Positions 24,951 through 34,482 of a stretch of 36,341 bases of DNA are shown piece after piece. The stretch's first letter is position 1. Each line of letters begins with the position of its first letter. Location of the stretch: the NCBI GenBank assembly GCA_964452915.1, contig CAYVNW010000033.1:1-36341 (forward strand). Reading direction: 5' to 3'. The notes beneath the pieces are model-generated. The model was not told where the DNA came from. It saw only the letters and a program-made list of their open reading frames with translations, and searched no databases. This DNA is from Colivivens sp964452915 (GTDB taxonomy: Bacteria > Bacteroidota > Bacteroidia > Bacteroidales > Bacteroidaceae). Both the position numbers and the translations under genes were made by a program.

Positions 24951-27900
24951 TTGTATGTCATCATCATAATACTGGTCAACATTCCAGCCGTCCAAACAGC
25001 CTTGGGAAGTTGGATTGCGGATTCCTTGTCAAAACAATTAGGGACAAATGTGACAGTCGGGCGTGTCGATATAGGACTTTTAAATCGCCTGATTGTCGAT
25101 GATGTTTATACAAGCGACCAGGAAGGCAAACCACTGATCAAGTCCGACCGGCTGTCGGTCAAATTCGACATATCGGCTATCCTGCAAGGGAAAATGACCA
25201 TAGCAAACATACAGATTTTTGGCCTGACGGCATATCTTCGCAAATCTACACCAAAATCCAAATCTAACTATCAATTCCTTATCGACGCCTTCTCGTCAGA
25301 CAATAACAAGCATAAATCAAACATCAATTTAAGTATAAACTCGTTTATTCTTCGCAGAGGGTATATCACCTACGATGTTGAAAGTGAAAAGAGCAAGCCG
25401 ACATTCGATATTAACCACTTGCGGTTAAAGAATGTTGATGCCACCCTATCGCTGAAATCGTTCGGGAAAGACAGCACAGAGTTGATTGTGAAGCGCTTCA
25501 ACTTCAATGAGACAAACAGCGGACTGCTACTGAAGAACCTGCAGGCAAAAGCCATTGATAAGAACAATACCTTATCTGCAACTGATATTACAGTCAAGAC
25601 ACACCAGTCGTCGGTCAACATTGATCAGCTCACTGTCAACTACGCTAATTTTGGGAAAGACAAGACCTTCACCTACCATGCAAAAATCAGTGACTCATTT
25701 GTTACCTTAGACGATTTCAAAGCTTTCACACCAGCACTTGAAGGCATCACTACCCCACTCTATTTTGAAACCGGAATAGATGGCAGCGAAAGCCGTGTCA
25801 GAGTCGGCCAAACCATAATTCATAGCGATGACAACTCACTCCGTCTATCGTTCGATGGTTATGCGGAAAACATCCAATCACCTGAAAAAGACTTCAACGC
25901 CAACATACAACAGATGTTGTTGAACGACGACGGTAAATTTCTTGTATTCAAATTATTTAATTCACACACATCTTTACCAGAAGAGGTGGAGAACCTTGGA
26001 ACAATCGACTATAGCGGTTACATACGTAAAACCGGCCACGACATAAACGCACGTGGAGACCTGTCGACCGATGCAGGAAAGGTGATCATGAATGTAAGCG
26101 TAACCAAGGATAATCACGTCAGCGGTTCAATATTATCCGACAGCATAAATATCGGCAAAATTTCAGGCAACAACGACTTTGGCTTATCAGCATTCGACCT
26201 CAACATCGACTGTCGTCTGTCGGGCACAGAAGTACTAAACGGTTACGCAAAAGGTAACATCAGTAAGTTTGAGTACCGCGGACACACCTATAATGACATC
26301 AGCATCGACGCGACACATAACAGCGGAATCTTAAAAGGAACACTCAACATAAACGATGAACTGGCAGCAATCCGCATAGAGGGTATGTACAACCAACGCA
26401 ACTCCCACACCAGTGCAAATGCAGACATAGAAAGCATTAACCCACATGCTTTGGGACTGACAGATAAATTGGAGGGCGAGACATATAGCCTGAAGGCACA
26501 CGCAAATATCACAGGTAACAATCTTAACACAATTACAGGTGAACTCGGTTTGAATTCACTCCGCATCACAACCGAAGACAATGAATATGTGCTCGACAGT
26601 GCCAACATTAGTATAAGCAACAATAATAAAGATAAACTCATTGTACTTCATACCGATTTTGCCGACGCACGACTCGAAGGCGACATATATCTCAACAGTA
26701 TTATTGATGCATTCAAAAACCAGGTAGCCTTACATCTGCCTGCGCTGATTCACGACCGCAAGGCTAACAAGAACCACTTCAAATTTGACATCACAGTGTC
26801 GGAGTCCGACATCCTGCGTCATTTCATACAGGCCGATTACACTCTGGTTGCTCCCTTACATGCTAACGGATATATTGACGATCGGACCGACACAATGTAT
26901 ACCGATATTAATGCTCCTTATATCATAACCGGCAGCAATAAGGTCTATCGTAATTCTCACATAAACCTTACAAGTTCACGGCACTACCTGAGTGCCTCTC
27001 TCTTCACGCTGAAGAAAGGCGACAATGGGTACACGCAATACATCATAACGGCCGATGCAGATGCCGACAGCCTACAAACGCTGGTTAGTTGGAAAGGCAA
27101 GAAGGACAACGCATCGAATGGACAAATATATGCCACCACGGAGTTTGGTGACAGTCTCGGAACAATGAAGGCGGACATCAGCATTCACCGTTCACAACTC
27201 ACCATGAACGACACCTTATGGCAAATTGAACCATCAGAAATCTCTGTGTATGGGAAACACATCCTCTGTAAAAGAGTAAGAGTTCACAATGAGGAGCAGT
27301 CGCTTATGATCGACGGAACAATATCTGAGTCACCGAACGACTCTCTCGTAGCCGACCTGGAGAATGTAGATATTGCATACATCACGGATCTCGTAGACTT
27401 TCATGCGGTACGCTTTAGCGGTCTGGTTTCCGGGCAAGCCGTCATCAGCAACATATACAACAACATACACCTCAATGCCAACGTTCTTGTGAACGACATG
27501 CACTTACAAGAAGGCAAACTGGGTACAGGATACATACAAGCATTTTGGGATAACGACATAAAAGGTATGAGAGTCTATGGACATATCGTAGATGACCTCG
27601 AATCAGTCAACCGCACAACCGATGTGTCAGGTTTCATCGCGCCAAGTACAAACGATATGGATTTGAAAATAAAACTCAACAACACATACGCAGGCTTCCT
27701 CAATGGTTTTCTCAACTCCACATTTAAGGATATCAACGGGAATACCAATGGTGAGCTCCATGTTATAGGCCCACTCAACGATGTGAATATTGTAGGTGAT
27801 GTTAGCGCAGATGTTGATATGTGTCTGAAAGCAACCGATGTGACATACCACATCAACCCTGCCGATACACTGCATTTCCGTCCTTATGTATTCCGCTTCG

Positions 27901-29333
27901 ACAGCGTTCGGATTTCTGATAAAAGAGGTCACGAGGGGATAGTGAACGGAACGCTGTCTCATAAAAACATGAAAAACTTCAAGTACGACTTCGAGATTGG
28001 TATGACAAACCTTACCATCTATGACGAAAGAGAATTTAATTCCGACAAATTCTATGCCACCGTATTTGCCAATGCAGATATGTCGATCCATGGTTCCGAC
28101 GGACATCCGCTTATTATGTCTGCCGATGTTACGCCAACAAAAGGAAGTGTATTTGCATATGATGCAGCAACTCCCGACGCCATCTCCACCGGTTCATTCG
28201 TAGAGTTCCGCGACATCACTCCTAAACAGAAAGAAGACAATAAGAAGTACATGATGTTCACCGAGGATAACCCTCTGTTCGATGACGAGGAACAAACCGA
28301 CTCCACCGAAGAGGACTATGAATATGAAGGCGACATCTTCATGGACATCAGCCTGCATATAACGCCCGACTGCGAGATAAAGTTGCGCATGGACAACACC
28401 GACGACGGATACATAACAACTTTCGGAAACGGCAACTTGCTGGCCCACTATCATAATAAAAGTCCGTTTTCTCTTAATGGAGTATATCAAATCATAGGCG
28501 GCCTATATCGCCTCTACCTGCAAGACATCATATACCGTGACTTGGATTTGCAGGAAGGCAGTAACGTGGTCTTCAACGGCAACCCGTTCGACGCAAACAT
28601 ACATCTCATCTGTCACCACACAATCAACTCCGTTCCACTTCGTGATCTCACCTCAAATACAGGTTACAATCAAGACAGCAAAGTAAAAGTGATTTGTGAG
28701 CTTGACATAACAGGAAAACTTGGGAATATGAATTTTGGCTTCGATATTTTGCTGCCTAACGTAAATGATGAGACACGGCAATTGGTGAGAAGTCTCATCA
28801 GTACAGACGACGAGATGAACATGCAGATGATTTACCTTCTCGGACTCGGGCGGTTCTATACAAACGAGTACGCGAGGGCCAATGGAGAGTATGGATCGAA
28901 CCAAGTCAACACTCTTATCTCGTCCACCATTTCCGGCCAAATCAACCAAATGCTTTCCAATTTCATCGGACAAGACAGCAAATGGAACTTCGGCACAGGG
29001 TTGTCCACCGGCGAGCGCGGATGGAACGACTTGGACGTTGAGGGTATTCTAAGTGGAAGGCTGCTCAACGACCGCCTGCTAATTAACGGCAACTTTGGCT
29101 ATCGTGATAATGCGATGACCAACACATCTACATTTATCGGAGACTTTGATGTCAGATGGAGATTGTCAGAAAACGGCAACACTTTTATCAAAGCATACAA
29201 TCAGACTAACGACCGCTATTTCACCAAAGCTACTCTCAACACCCAAGGTATCGGAATAGTATTCCAGCGTGACTTTGATTCGTGGAAAGCTTTGTTCCGG
29301 CGGAAAATGAAAGAGAATGCAGCCAGATTATAA
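24951..29333 (+). CDS. tamB: TamB-like translocation/assembly protein
   Basis: A 1460-residue (or slightly longer) AsmA/TamB-type protein, anchored in the inner membrane and spanning the periplasm as a long beta-groove that moves lipid or helps outer-membrane assembly. An N-terminal anchor (LYVIIIILVNIPAVQTALGSW) is followed by the typical RVDIGLLNRLIVDDVYTSD segment. The C-terminal DUF490 region is recognisable: LLGLGRFYTN, then NTLISSTISGQINQMLSNFIG, FGTGLSTGE and LLNDRLLINGNFGYRD. The earliest usual start codon in frame is TTG at 24951. The frame stays open back to 24888, and its translation KKVKQITRGIIGSILA looks like the missing positive n-region. The real start may therefore be a rare ATC at 24900 or ATA/ATT nearby, coupled to the ribH stop. 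No BamA/TamA gene is adjacent. Confidence 0.88.
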   Translation: MYVIIIILVNIPAVQTALGSWIADSLSKQLGTNVTVGRVDIGLLNRLIVDDVYTSDQEGKPLIKSDRLSVKFDISAILQGKMTIANIQIFGLTAYLRKSTPKSKSNYQFLIDAFSSDNNKHKSNINLSINSFILRRGYITYDVESEKSKPTFDINHLRLKNVDATLSLKSFGKDSTELIVKRFNFNETNSGLLLKNLQAKAIDKNNTLSATDITVKTHQSSVNIDQLTVNYANFGKDKTFTYHAKISDSFVTLDDFKAFTPALEGITTPLYFETGIDGSESRVRVGQTIIHSDDNSLRLSFDGYAENIQSPEKDFNANIQQMLLNDDGKFLVFKLFNSHTSLPEEVENLGTIDYSGYIRKTGHDINARGDLSTDAGKVIMNVSVTKDNHVSGSILSDSINIGKISGNNDFGLSAFDLNIDCRLSGTEVLNGYAKGNISKFEYRGHTYNDISIDATHNSGILKGTLNINDELAAIRIEGMYNQRNSHTSANADIESINPHALGLTDKLEGETYSLKAHANITGNNLNTITGELGLNSLRITTEDNEYVLDSANISISNNNKDKLIVLHTDFADARLEGDIYLNSIIDAFKNQVALHLPALIHDRKANKNHFKFDITVSESDILRHFIQADYTLVAPLHANGYIDDRTDTMYTDINAPYIITGSNKVYRNSHINLTSSRHYLSASLFTLKKGDNGYTQYIITADADADSLQTLVSWKGKKDNASNGQIYATTEFGDSLGTMKADISIHRSQLTMNDTLWQIEPSEISVYGKHILCKRVRVHNEEQSLMIDGTISESPNDSLVADLENVDIAYITDLVDFHAVRFSGLVSGQAVISNIYNNIHLNANVLVNDMHLQEGKLGTGYIQAFWDNDIKGMRVYGHIVDDLESVNRTTDVSGFIAPSTNDMDLKIKLNNTYAGFLNGFLNSTFKDINGNTNGELHVIGPLNDVNIVGDVSADVDMCLKATDVTYHINPADTLHFRPYVFRFDSVRISDKRGHEGIVNGTLSHKNMKNFKYDFEIGMTNLTIYDEREFNSDKFYATVFANADMSIHGSDGHPLIMSADVTPTKGSVFAYDAATPDAISTGSFVEFRDITPKQKEDNKKYMMFTEDNPLFDDEEQTDSTEEDYEYEGDIFMDISLHITPDCEIKLRMDNTDDGYITTFGNGNLLAHYHNKSPFSLNGVYQIIGGLYRLYLQDIIYRDLDLQEGSNVVFNGNPFDANIHLICHHTINSVPLRDLTSNTGYNQDSKVKVICELDITGKLGNMNFGFDILLPNVNDETRQLVRSLISTDDEMNMQMIYLLGLGRFYTNEYARANGEYGSNQVNTLISSTISGQINQMLSNFIGQDSKWNFGTGLSTGERGWNDLDVEGILSGRLLNDRLLINGNFGYRDNAMTNTSTFIGDFDVRWRLSENGNTFIKAYNQTNDRYFTKATLNTQGIGIVFQRDFDSWKALFRRKMKENAARL

Positions 29334-29359
29334 ATAAACAAACAAAAACAATAGAATAT

Positions 29360-31297
29360 ATGTCATACGGATTTGTAAAAGTCGCGGCAGCTGTTCCGCA
29401 AGTCAAAGTGGCAGACTGTGATTGGAACGCACAGCAGATAGAAAGCCTTATCGCGCAAGCCGAAGGGAAAGGTGTGGAAATAATTTGTTTTCCGGAACTC
29501 TGCGTTACGGGTTACACATGCGCTGATCTGTTTCAGCAACAACTGCTTCTCGACAGTTGCGAGATGGCATTGTTCCACATTTTGGACACAACACGTTCTC
29601 TCAACATAATCTCCATAATCGGCGTTCCTTTGAGAGTCGGCACCATGCTGCTCAACGCAGCTATAGTTGTACAGAAAGGAAAAATATTGGGAGCCGTTCC
29701 TAAATCGTTCATTCCTAACTACAAAGAATTTTACGAAAAACGTTGGTTCACATCAGGCATAAATATCGAGTGTACAGCAGCCCTTTGTGCACAAGCCGTC
29801 AATGTGTCACGCAACACAATATTCCATACTAACGACTGCTGTTTTGGCATCGAAATCTGTGAAGACTTGTGGGCACCCGTGCCTCCAAGTTCCACTCTTG
29901 CCATACAGGGTGCTGATATTATATTCAATCTGTCAGCAACAAATGAGGTCGTCAGCAAACACAATTATCTGACAAGCCTTCTGTCACAACAATCCGCACG
30001 CTGTATCAGTGGATATGTCTATTCGTCGTGCGGCTTTGGTGAGTCTACACAAGACCTTGTTTTTGCCGGAAACGGAATGATTTTCGAAAACGGCAAAATG
30101 CTCGCTGAAGGGGAGCGTTTCTGCATGAAGGAGCAACTCATTATATCAGAAATTGACGTAGAGTACATAAAGTCTACCCGACAGGCAAACATTACATTTG
30201 CAGACTCACAAGTTTCAGCTCCACATGCCAACGAAGTTGATGCAATATCATTTGAGGGATGGAATGAACTACCGTCACTCACACGCAAAATCGATCCATA
30301 TCCATTCGTGCCCAAAGGAGCACTACTCGATGAGCGGTGCGAGGAAATATTCGCCATACAGGTCGCCGGACTCGCAAAACGTATTTCACACATCAACTCC
30401 AAGTCGCTGGTTATCGGCATATCAGGAGGCCTCGATTCAACCTTGGCACTATTGGTATGTGTCAAAACGATTGATAAACTGAAACGTAGCCGTAAAGACA
30501 TCATCGCTATCACTATGCCAGGATTTGGAACAACCGACCGCACATACCACAACGCCCTATCGCTAATGAAGTCGTTGGGTGTCACTATTCTGGAAATATC
30601 CATTAAGGATGCATGCATACAACATTTCAAGGACATAAAGCACAACCCAGATGTTCATAATGTAACTTATGAGAATAGCCAAGCACGTGAGCGCACGCAA
30701 ATACTGATGGATATGGCTAATAAGGAAGGCGGCATAGTTGTCGGTACTGGCGACCTGTCCGAACTTGCTCTTGGATGGGCTACTTACAATGGCGACCACA
30801 TGTCGAACTATGGTGTCAATTGCTCAATTCCGAAGACTCTCGTGAAACATCTCGTCACGTGGGTAGCTAATACAGGGGTTGATGAACAATCACGGTCAAC
30901 ATTGCTCGACATTGTTGACACGCCTATCAGTCCCGAACTGATTCCTGCCGACGAGAACGGACAGATCACACAAAAGACCGAAGACCTTGTTGGACCATAC
31001 GAACTGCATGATTTCTTTTTGTACAATTTCATCCGTAACGGCTTCCGTCCCGCAAAGATATATTTTCTTGCTCAAAATGCGTTTAAGGGAATATATGATG
31101 ACGACACAATCATGAAGTGGCTGATCACTTTCTATCACCGCTTCTTCAGCCAGCAGTTCAAACGCTCATGCCTGCCCGATGGTCCGAAAGTCGGTAACGT
31201 AAGCCTCAGTCCACGTGGCGATTGGCGTATGCCAAGCGATGCATGCGTTACTGAATGGCTCAAAGACCTTGAGACTCTTAAAAACAATGAGGCATGA
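29360..31297 (+). CDS. nadE: Glutamine-dependent NAD+ synthetase
   Basis: Last step of NAD synthesis: amidation of deamido-NAD with ammonia from glutamine and ATP. The N-terminal nitrilase-type glutaminase (about 1-290) shows the triad Glu46 (CFPELCVTGY), Lys115 (VPKSFIPNYKEFYEKRWF) and Cys167 (IEICEDLWAP). The synthetase domain (about 325-640) shows the ATP P-loop SGGLDS at 355-360, GTGDLSELALGW and a C-terminal PDGPKVGNVSLSPRGDW. The length of 645 is normal. An in-frame start lies upstream at 29282 inside tamB, but ATG 29360 gives MSYGFVKVAAAVPQV, the proper N-terminus, 26 bases after tamB. Its stop overlaps the next start (ATGA, 31294-31297). Confidence 0.96.
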   Translation: MSYGFVKVAAAVPQVKVADCDWNAQQIESLIAQAEGKGVEIICFPELCVTGYTCADLFQQQLLLDSCEMALFHILDTTRSLNIISIIGVPLRVGTMLLNAAIVVQKGKILGAVPKSFIPNYKEFYEKRWFTSGINIECTAALCAQAVNVSRNTIFHTNDCCFGIEICEDLWAPVPPSSTLAIQGADIIFNLSATNEVVSKHNYLTSLLSQQSARCISGYVYSSCGFGESTQDLVFAGNGMIFENGKMLAEGERFCMKEQLIISEIDVEYIKSTRQANITFADSQVSAPHANEVDAISFEGWNELPSLTRKIDPYPFVPKGALLDERCEEIFAIQVAGLAKRISHINSKSLVIGISGGLDSTLALLVCVKTIDKLKRSRKDIIAITMPGFGTTDRTYHNALSLMKSLGVTILEISIKDACIQHFKDIKHNPDVHNVTYENSQARERTQILMDMANKEGGIVVGTGDLSELALGWATYNGDHMSNYGVNCSIPKTLVKHLVTWVANTGVDEQSRSTLLDIVDTPISPELIPADENGQITQKTEDLVGPYELHDFFLYNFIRNGFRPAKIYFLAQNAFKGIYDDDTIMKWLITFYHRFFSQQFKRSCLPDGPKVGNVSLSPRGDWRMPSDACVTEWLKDLETLKNNEA

Positions 31298-32004
31298 AAG
31301 AATTGCTCGACAAAATTTACTCCGAGTTCGACGCTACTCAGTTTAAGCAAGTTGACCCTTGCGGTACCGTCTACAAGCTGATGGAACATACAACTGACCA
31401 ACTCGACATCGAAATAGGTGCTCTTCTGGTAGCAATGATCAGTTGGGGCTCACGTAAGGTGATCGTACCCACAGCCTTGCACATGCTGTGTGATGAAATG
31501 AAATGGCATCCGGCGAACTTTATTATGGATAAAGCGTACAACCATTCTTATCAAAACGCTAAAAACCAATGTGTCTATCGAACCCTCAATGTACCCACAT
31601 TTCGACAGGTGTGCGACAATCTTTGTGGTGCGCTGACGGGCTATGCCACGATGGAACAGCGGCTTAACGGACTTTCAACTAAAGAAGCCATTAGAGAAGT
31701 CTGCACGTGGCTGTCACCTGCTAAGGTTGGCTGCATGGATAAATCTGCATGCAAGCGGGTATGCATGTTCTTCCGTTGGATGATAAGGCACGAAAGTCCC
31801 GATTTTGGCATTTGGAAATCACGCAGCCAGTCCGACCTCTATGCAGTAATGGATGTACATGTGTGCGAGCAGACAAGAAATCTACTGAAGAATAAGCGTC
31901 CAACGTGGAAGGCTTGTGAGGAACTCACCGGCATATTCAAATCGTGGGATGCCAACGATCCACTCAAGTACGACATCGCTCTGATGGTACTTGCTGACAA
32001 ATAA
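31294..32004 (+). CDS. TIGR02757 family protein
   Basis: A 236-residue member of the TIGR02757 (DUF2400) family, common in Bacteroidota and of unknown function. The family has a helical fold like HhH-GPD DNA glycosylases. Seen here are DIEIGALLVAMISWGSRK (about 38-55), KRVCMFFRWMIRHESPDFGIW (about 153-173) and the C-terminal AVMDVHVCEQTRNLL with DPLKYDIALMVLA. The Asp in the MDVHV segment stands where the glycosylase-like fold keeps a conserved Asp, but no iron-sulphur cysteines follow. It overlaps nadE by four bases and is followed 13 bases later by the nuclease gene, suggesting co-translation and co-transcription. Confidence 0.85.
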   Translation: MKELLDKIYSEFDATQFKQVDPCGTVYKLMEHTTDQLDIEIGALLVAMISWGSRKVIVPTALHMLCDEMKWHPANFIMDKAYNHSYQNAKNQCVYRTLNVPTFRQVCDNLCGALTGYATMEQRLNGLSTKEAIREVCTWLSPAKVGCMDKSACKRVCMFFRWMIRHESPDFGIWKSRSQSDLYAVMDVHVCEQTRNLLKNKRPTWKACEELTGIFKSWDANDPLKYDIALMVLADK

Positions 32005-32017
32005 AAAAATTAGAAAT

Positions 32018-32896
32018 ATGAATAATATCAAAACAATAATAAACGTAATAATAGTTTCGGCATCAATCATAATCATGTCATGCGGCAAGGATGATGATGT
32101 GCGCCTATCGAGCAACAGCGCAAAACTCGGTCCGTACCAGTCAAGACTTGAAGTGCCACAAATGAAAAACAGAGGCACCATGTTCATCCAACACAGCACA
32201 CTGATAGGACACGATTCCGTTATGACCTATTGCATGGAATACGACACCATAAAGAACCACTCGCGGTGGGTTGCATTCCGTTTTGACGGTGTGACACGTT
32301 CACTCGGTAGCGGAAGGTCCGATTCATGGGCAAACGACCCTGCATTGCCTTCTAAGTATCAGGTTGGAACAGGCTACTTCCAAGGCAAGTCACGCGGCCA
32401 CCTTTGCGCTTCGTATGACAGACAATACAATGTGGAAGCAAACAAGCAAACTTTCTACTTGACCAACATGAGTCCAATGATAAGTCAGTTCAACAGCAGC
32501 TACTGGACAACATTCGAACAATTTGTACAGAGCAAGGGACGGAACCAACATTTTGCCGATACACTATATGTGGTGAAAGGCGGCACCATCGAGAACAGCA
32601 TGACACAAGGAACCTCCATTAGCAGTGGCGGAAAGAGCATTGTCGTCCCTAAATATTATTTTATTGCACTGCTGCGGTATTTCGCAGGCTCATACAGTGC
32701 AATCGGTTTTTGGGTGGAGCATAAAAATTATAACCGTGACGGGACATCAGCTGATTTGGCCGGCAGCGCAATGAACATAGACAACTTGGAAAATAAGACC
32801 GGCATCGACTTTTTCCATAATCTGCCCGCTGACACAGAACAGAGCGTTGAGTCGGAAGATATTGAGACATTGAAAAATGTATGGGGACTGAACTAA
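32018..32896 (+). CDS. Secreted DNA/RNA non-specific endonuclease lipoprotein
   Basis: A 292-residue lipoprotein of the beta-beta-alpha-metal (NucA/Serratia) endonuclease family. Residues 1-21 are a signal peptide with acylated Cys22 in IIIMSCGK. The catalytic motif is SRGHLCASYDR (125-135), with His128 as general base; the common form is DRGH. NMSPMISQFNSSYW carries Asn159, the likely metal ligand. VVKGGTIE and IVVPKYYFIALL are C-terminal family signatures. The start at 32018 (MNNIKT) is preferred over an in-frame site at 31991 inside the previous gene, because it gives a clean lipoprotein signal. It probably degrades nucleic acids for nutrition at the cell surface. Its last 16 bases overlap the next gene. 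Confidence 0.87.
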   Translation: MNNIKTIINVIIVSASIIIMSCGKDDDVRLSSNSAKLGPYQSRLEVPQMKNRGTMFIQHSTLIGHDSVMTYCMEYDTIKNHSRWVAFRFDGVTRSLGSGRSDSWANDPALPSKYQVGTGYFQGKSRGHLCASYDRQYNVEANKQTFYLTNMSPMISQFNSSYWTTFEQFVQSKGRNQHFADTLYVVKGGTIENSMTQGTSISSGGKSIVVPKYYFIALLRYFAGSYSAIGFWVEHKNYNRDGTSADLAGSAMNIDNLENKTGIDFFHNLPADTEQSVESEDIETLKNVWGLN

Positions 32897-33594
32897 AATA
32901 CGCAGACCTGTTCATCGATTTCGATGATACAATCTACGATACGCACGGCAACGCAGTTATAGCACTGGCCGAATTGTTCGCTGCCTTTCATCTCGAACGC
33001 TATTTCCCCACTCCGTCCGTTTTTTACGAAGCATATTGGAACGCGAACACCTCGCTGTGGGCACAATATGCAAAAGGCACAATCAGCCGGTCTGTCCTGA
33101 TGGTGGAACGGTTCCGACAGCCGCTTTCGTTGGGTATAGACAAGCCTGAACCCGAATTCTGCATGAAAGTAAACAATACCTTTCTGGATTTGTGCTCGTG
33201 CAAGACAGGTGTTGTCGAAGGATCTTACGAACTATTGGACTATCTCAAGGAAAAGGGCTACAGGTTGCATGTGTGTAGTAACGGATTTCACGAAGTGCAA
33301 TACAAGAAACTCGAAGCGAGCCGTTTGCTCCCCTACTTCACATCCGTCATACTCAGTGAAGATGCCGGAGCAAACAAGCCTGATAAAGCGTTCTTCGACT
33401 ACGCCATGCGAACAGCCCACGCAGAGCGGGAACGCACAATAATGATTGGCGATAACTTCTATACAGACATTATGGGTGCGAAAAACTCCGGTATTGATAC
33501 TATATTCTTCAACCGGTGGGACGCCGACTTCATACCGCCAGAGAAGCCAACATACATGGTACGCAAGCTTTGTGAAATTAAAGACATGCTATAG
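32881..33594 (+). CDS. YjjG-like HAD phosphatase (noncanonical nucleotidase)
   Basis: A 237-residue HAD-superfamily phosphatase of the YjjG type, which removes phosphate from pyrimidine (including noncanonical) nucleoside monophosphates. Motif I is DFDDT with nucleophile Asp13 and acid Asp15; motif II is CSNGF; motif III is the Lys in GANKPDKAFF; motif IV is MIGDNFYTDIMGAKNSG. A helical cap lies between motifs I and II (about 22-110). It starts within the last 16 bases of the nuclease gene in another frame, so the two are translationally coupled. A nuclease followed by a nucleotidase, and then a nucleoside hydrolase fragment, suggests a nucleic-acid salvage run. Confidence 0.9.
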   Translation: MGTELKYADLFIDFDDTIYDTHGNAVIALAELFAAFHLERYFPTPSVFYEAYWNANTSLWAQYAKGTISRSVLMVERFRQPLSLGIDKPEPEFCMKVNNTFLDLCSCKTGVVEGSYELLDYLKEKGYRLHVCSNGFHEVQYKKLEASRLLPYFTSVILSEDAGANKPDKAFFDYAMRTAHAERERTIMIGDNFYTDIMGAKNSGIDTIFFNRWDADFIPPEKPTYMVRKLCEIKDML

Positions 33595-33624
33595 CCTGGC
33601 TTACAGAACACCAATGAAAAAAAA

Positions 33625-33632
33625 TATTTTTG
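33625..33632 (+). promoter_or_regulatory. Possible -7 element before the nucleoside hydrolase
   Basis: TATTTTTG, 27 bases before ATG 33660. No matching -33 TTG was found upstream, so the support is weak. Confidence 0.3.
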
Positions 33633-33659
33633 AATTAACTCTTTAATGACATTACAACG

Positions 33660-33845
33660 ATGAAAGGGAAAAAGTTTTTAACAACTCTTATATTGACATT
33701 ATGTACACTCTTCACTTATTCGCAAGGACGCATGCGTGTTATAATGGATAATGATTTTGCAGGTGACCCCGACGGACTTTTCGCCCTCGCTCAACTTGTA
33801 CTATCACCATCTGTTGAGACCAGAGGAATTCTGAAAAATGGATAA
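33660..33845 (+). pseudogene. Nucleoside hydrolase, 5' fragment only
   Basis: The first 57 codons encode a signal peptide (KKFLTTLILTLCTLFTYSQ) and the start of an inosine/uridine-type nucleoside hydrolase: MRVIMDNDFAGDPDGLFALA (25-44), a variant of the Asp-rich DxDxxxDD calcium and ribose site, then LVLSPSVETRGI. Family members have about 300-350 residues and continue after RGI; here four unrelated residues and a TAA follow. The sequence after about 33830 belongs to an RND pump gene on the other strand. The frame ends at 33845. Real deletion or chimeric assembly are both possible. Upstream nuclease and nucleotidase genes fit a nucleoside-salvage role for the intact gene. Confidence 0.75.
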
Positions 33846-34482
33846 GCGAGGCAATAACGCTCTTAAACTGGAAATACAGTATCACCAGAATCAGCAACAA
33901 TGCAAGCGGAATAACTACTCTAAGTCGTTTGGCCGCGTGAACCTGTTGTTCATAACTACCGGCAAACCGATAGCTTACGCCTTCAGGCAGGCTTAATTTT
34001 CCGTTAGCGATAAGTTGATCAATATAATTATTTGCAGCATTGACCACATCTACCTCTGCGTCAGACTGCTTGTTTTTGTCAAACGTTACATATCCCACGA
34101 GGAAACTGTTTTCTGAACTTATCATCGATGCTCCTTTAACAAATTGGATATCAGCAAGCTGTCCTAATGGTATTTGCGTACCATCAGCAGCCGGTACAAG
34201 TATATTATTCAGCGCTTCAGGATTATCACGGAGTTCACGTGCATAACGCACTCTGATTGGGAAGCGTTCCCTACCCTCCACAGTCATTCCTTCCGTCATT
34301 CCTCCGATTGCAGTCTCAATAATTTCCTGAACATCACCAACCTGAATGCCATAACGTCCCAACTTTTCTCTGTCTGGTTTTATCTCAATATATGGTGCAC
34401 CTTCTGCTCGGTCATAATAAACAGAAGCACTGTTTATCTGCGTCACTTCTTTCAAGGCTTTCTCCATCTGTAGCCCAGCATT
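33832..34482 (-). pseudogene. CusA-type RND efflux pump, C-terminal-side fragment
   Basis: Third surviving piece of a heavy-metal RND transporter gene. It encodes part of the second periplasmic (porter) domain: NSASVYYDRAEGAPYIEIKP, GGMTEGMTVEGRERFPIRVR, DNPEALNNILVP, then a membrane helix (VVIPLALLLILVILYFQFKS). It stays in the same frame as the preceding piece: the TAA at 34483-34485 is simply read between QSI and NAGLQMEKAL. Homology stops after SLIHFS (33832), where the sequence passes into the nucleoside hydrolase fragment. The last about 250-300 residues (TM9-TM12) expected of the family are missing. Confidence 0.8.

Noticed and set aside
29282..29359. N-terminal extension of nadE from an in-frame start at 29282
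   Set aside because: It lies inside the tamB coding end and gives residues unlike any NadE N-terminus; ATG 29360 starts the conserved part.
30019..30645. 208-codon minus-strand frame opposite nadE
   Set aside because: Shadow of nadE; Ser-rich translation, no promoter or domain.
33739..33831. C-terminal 30 residues of the third pump fragment's open frame
   Set aside because: They are read from the nucleoside hydrolase DNA on the opposite strand after the junction and are not pump sequence.
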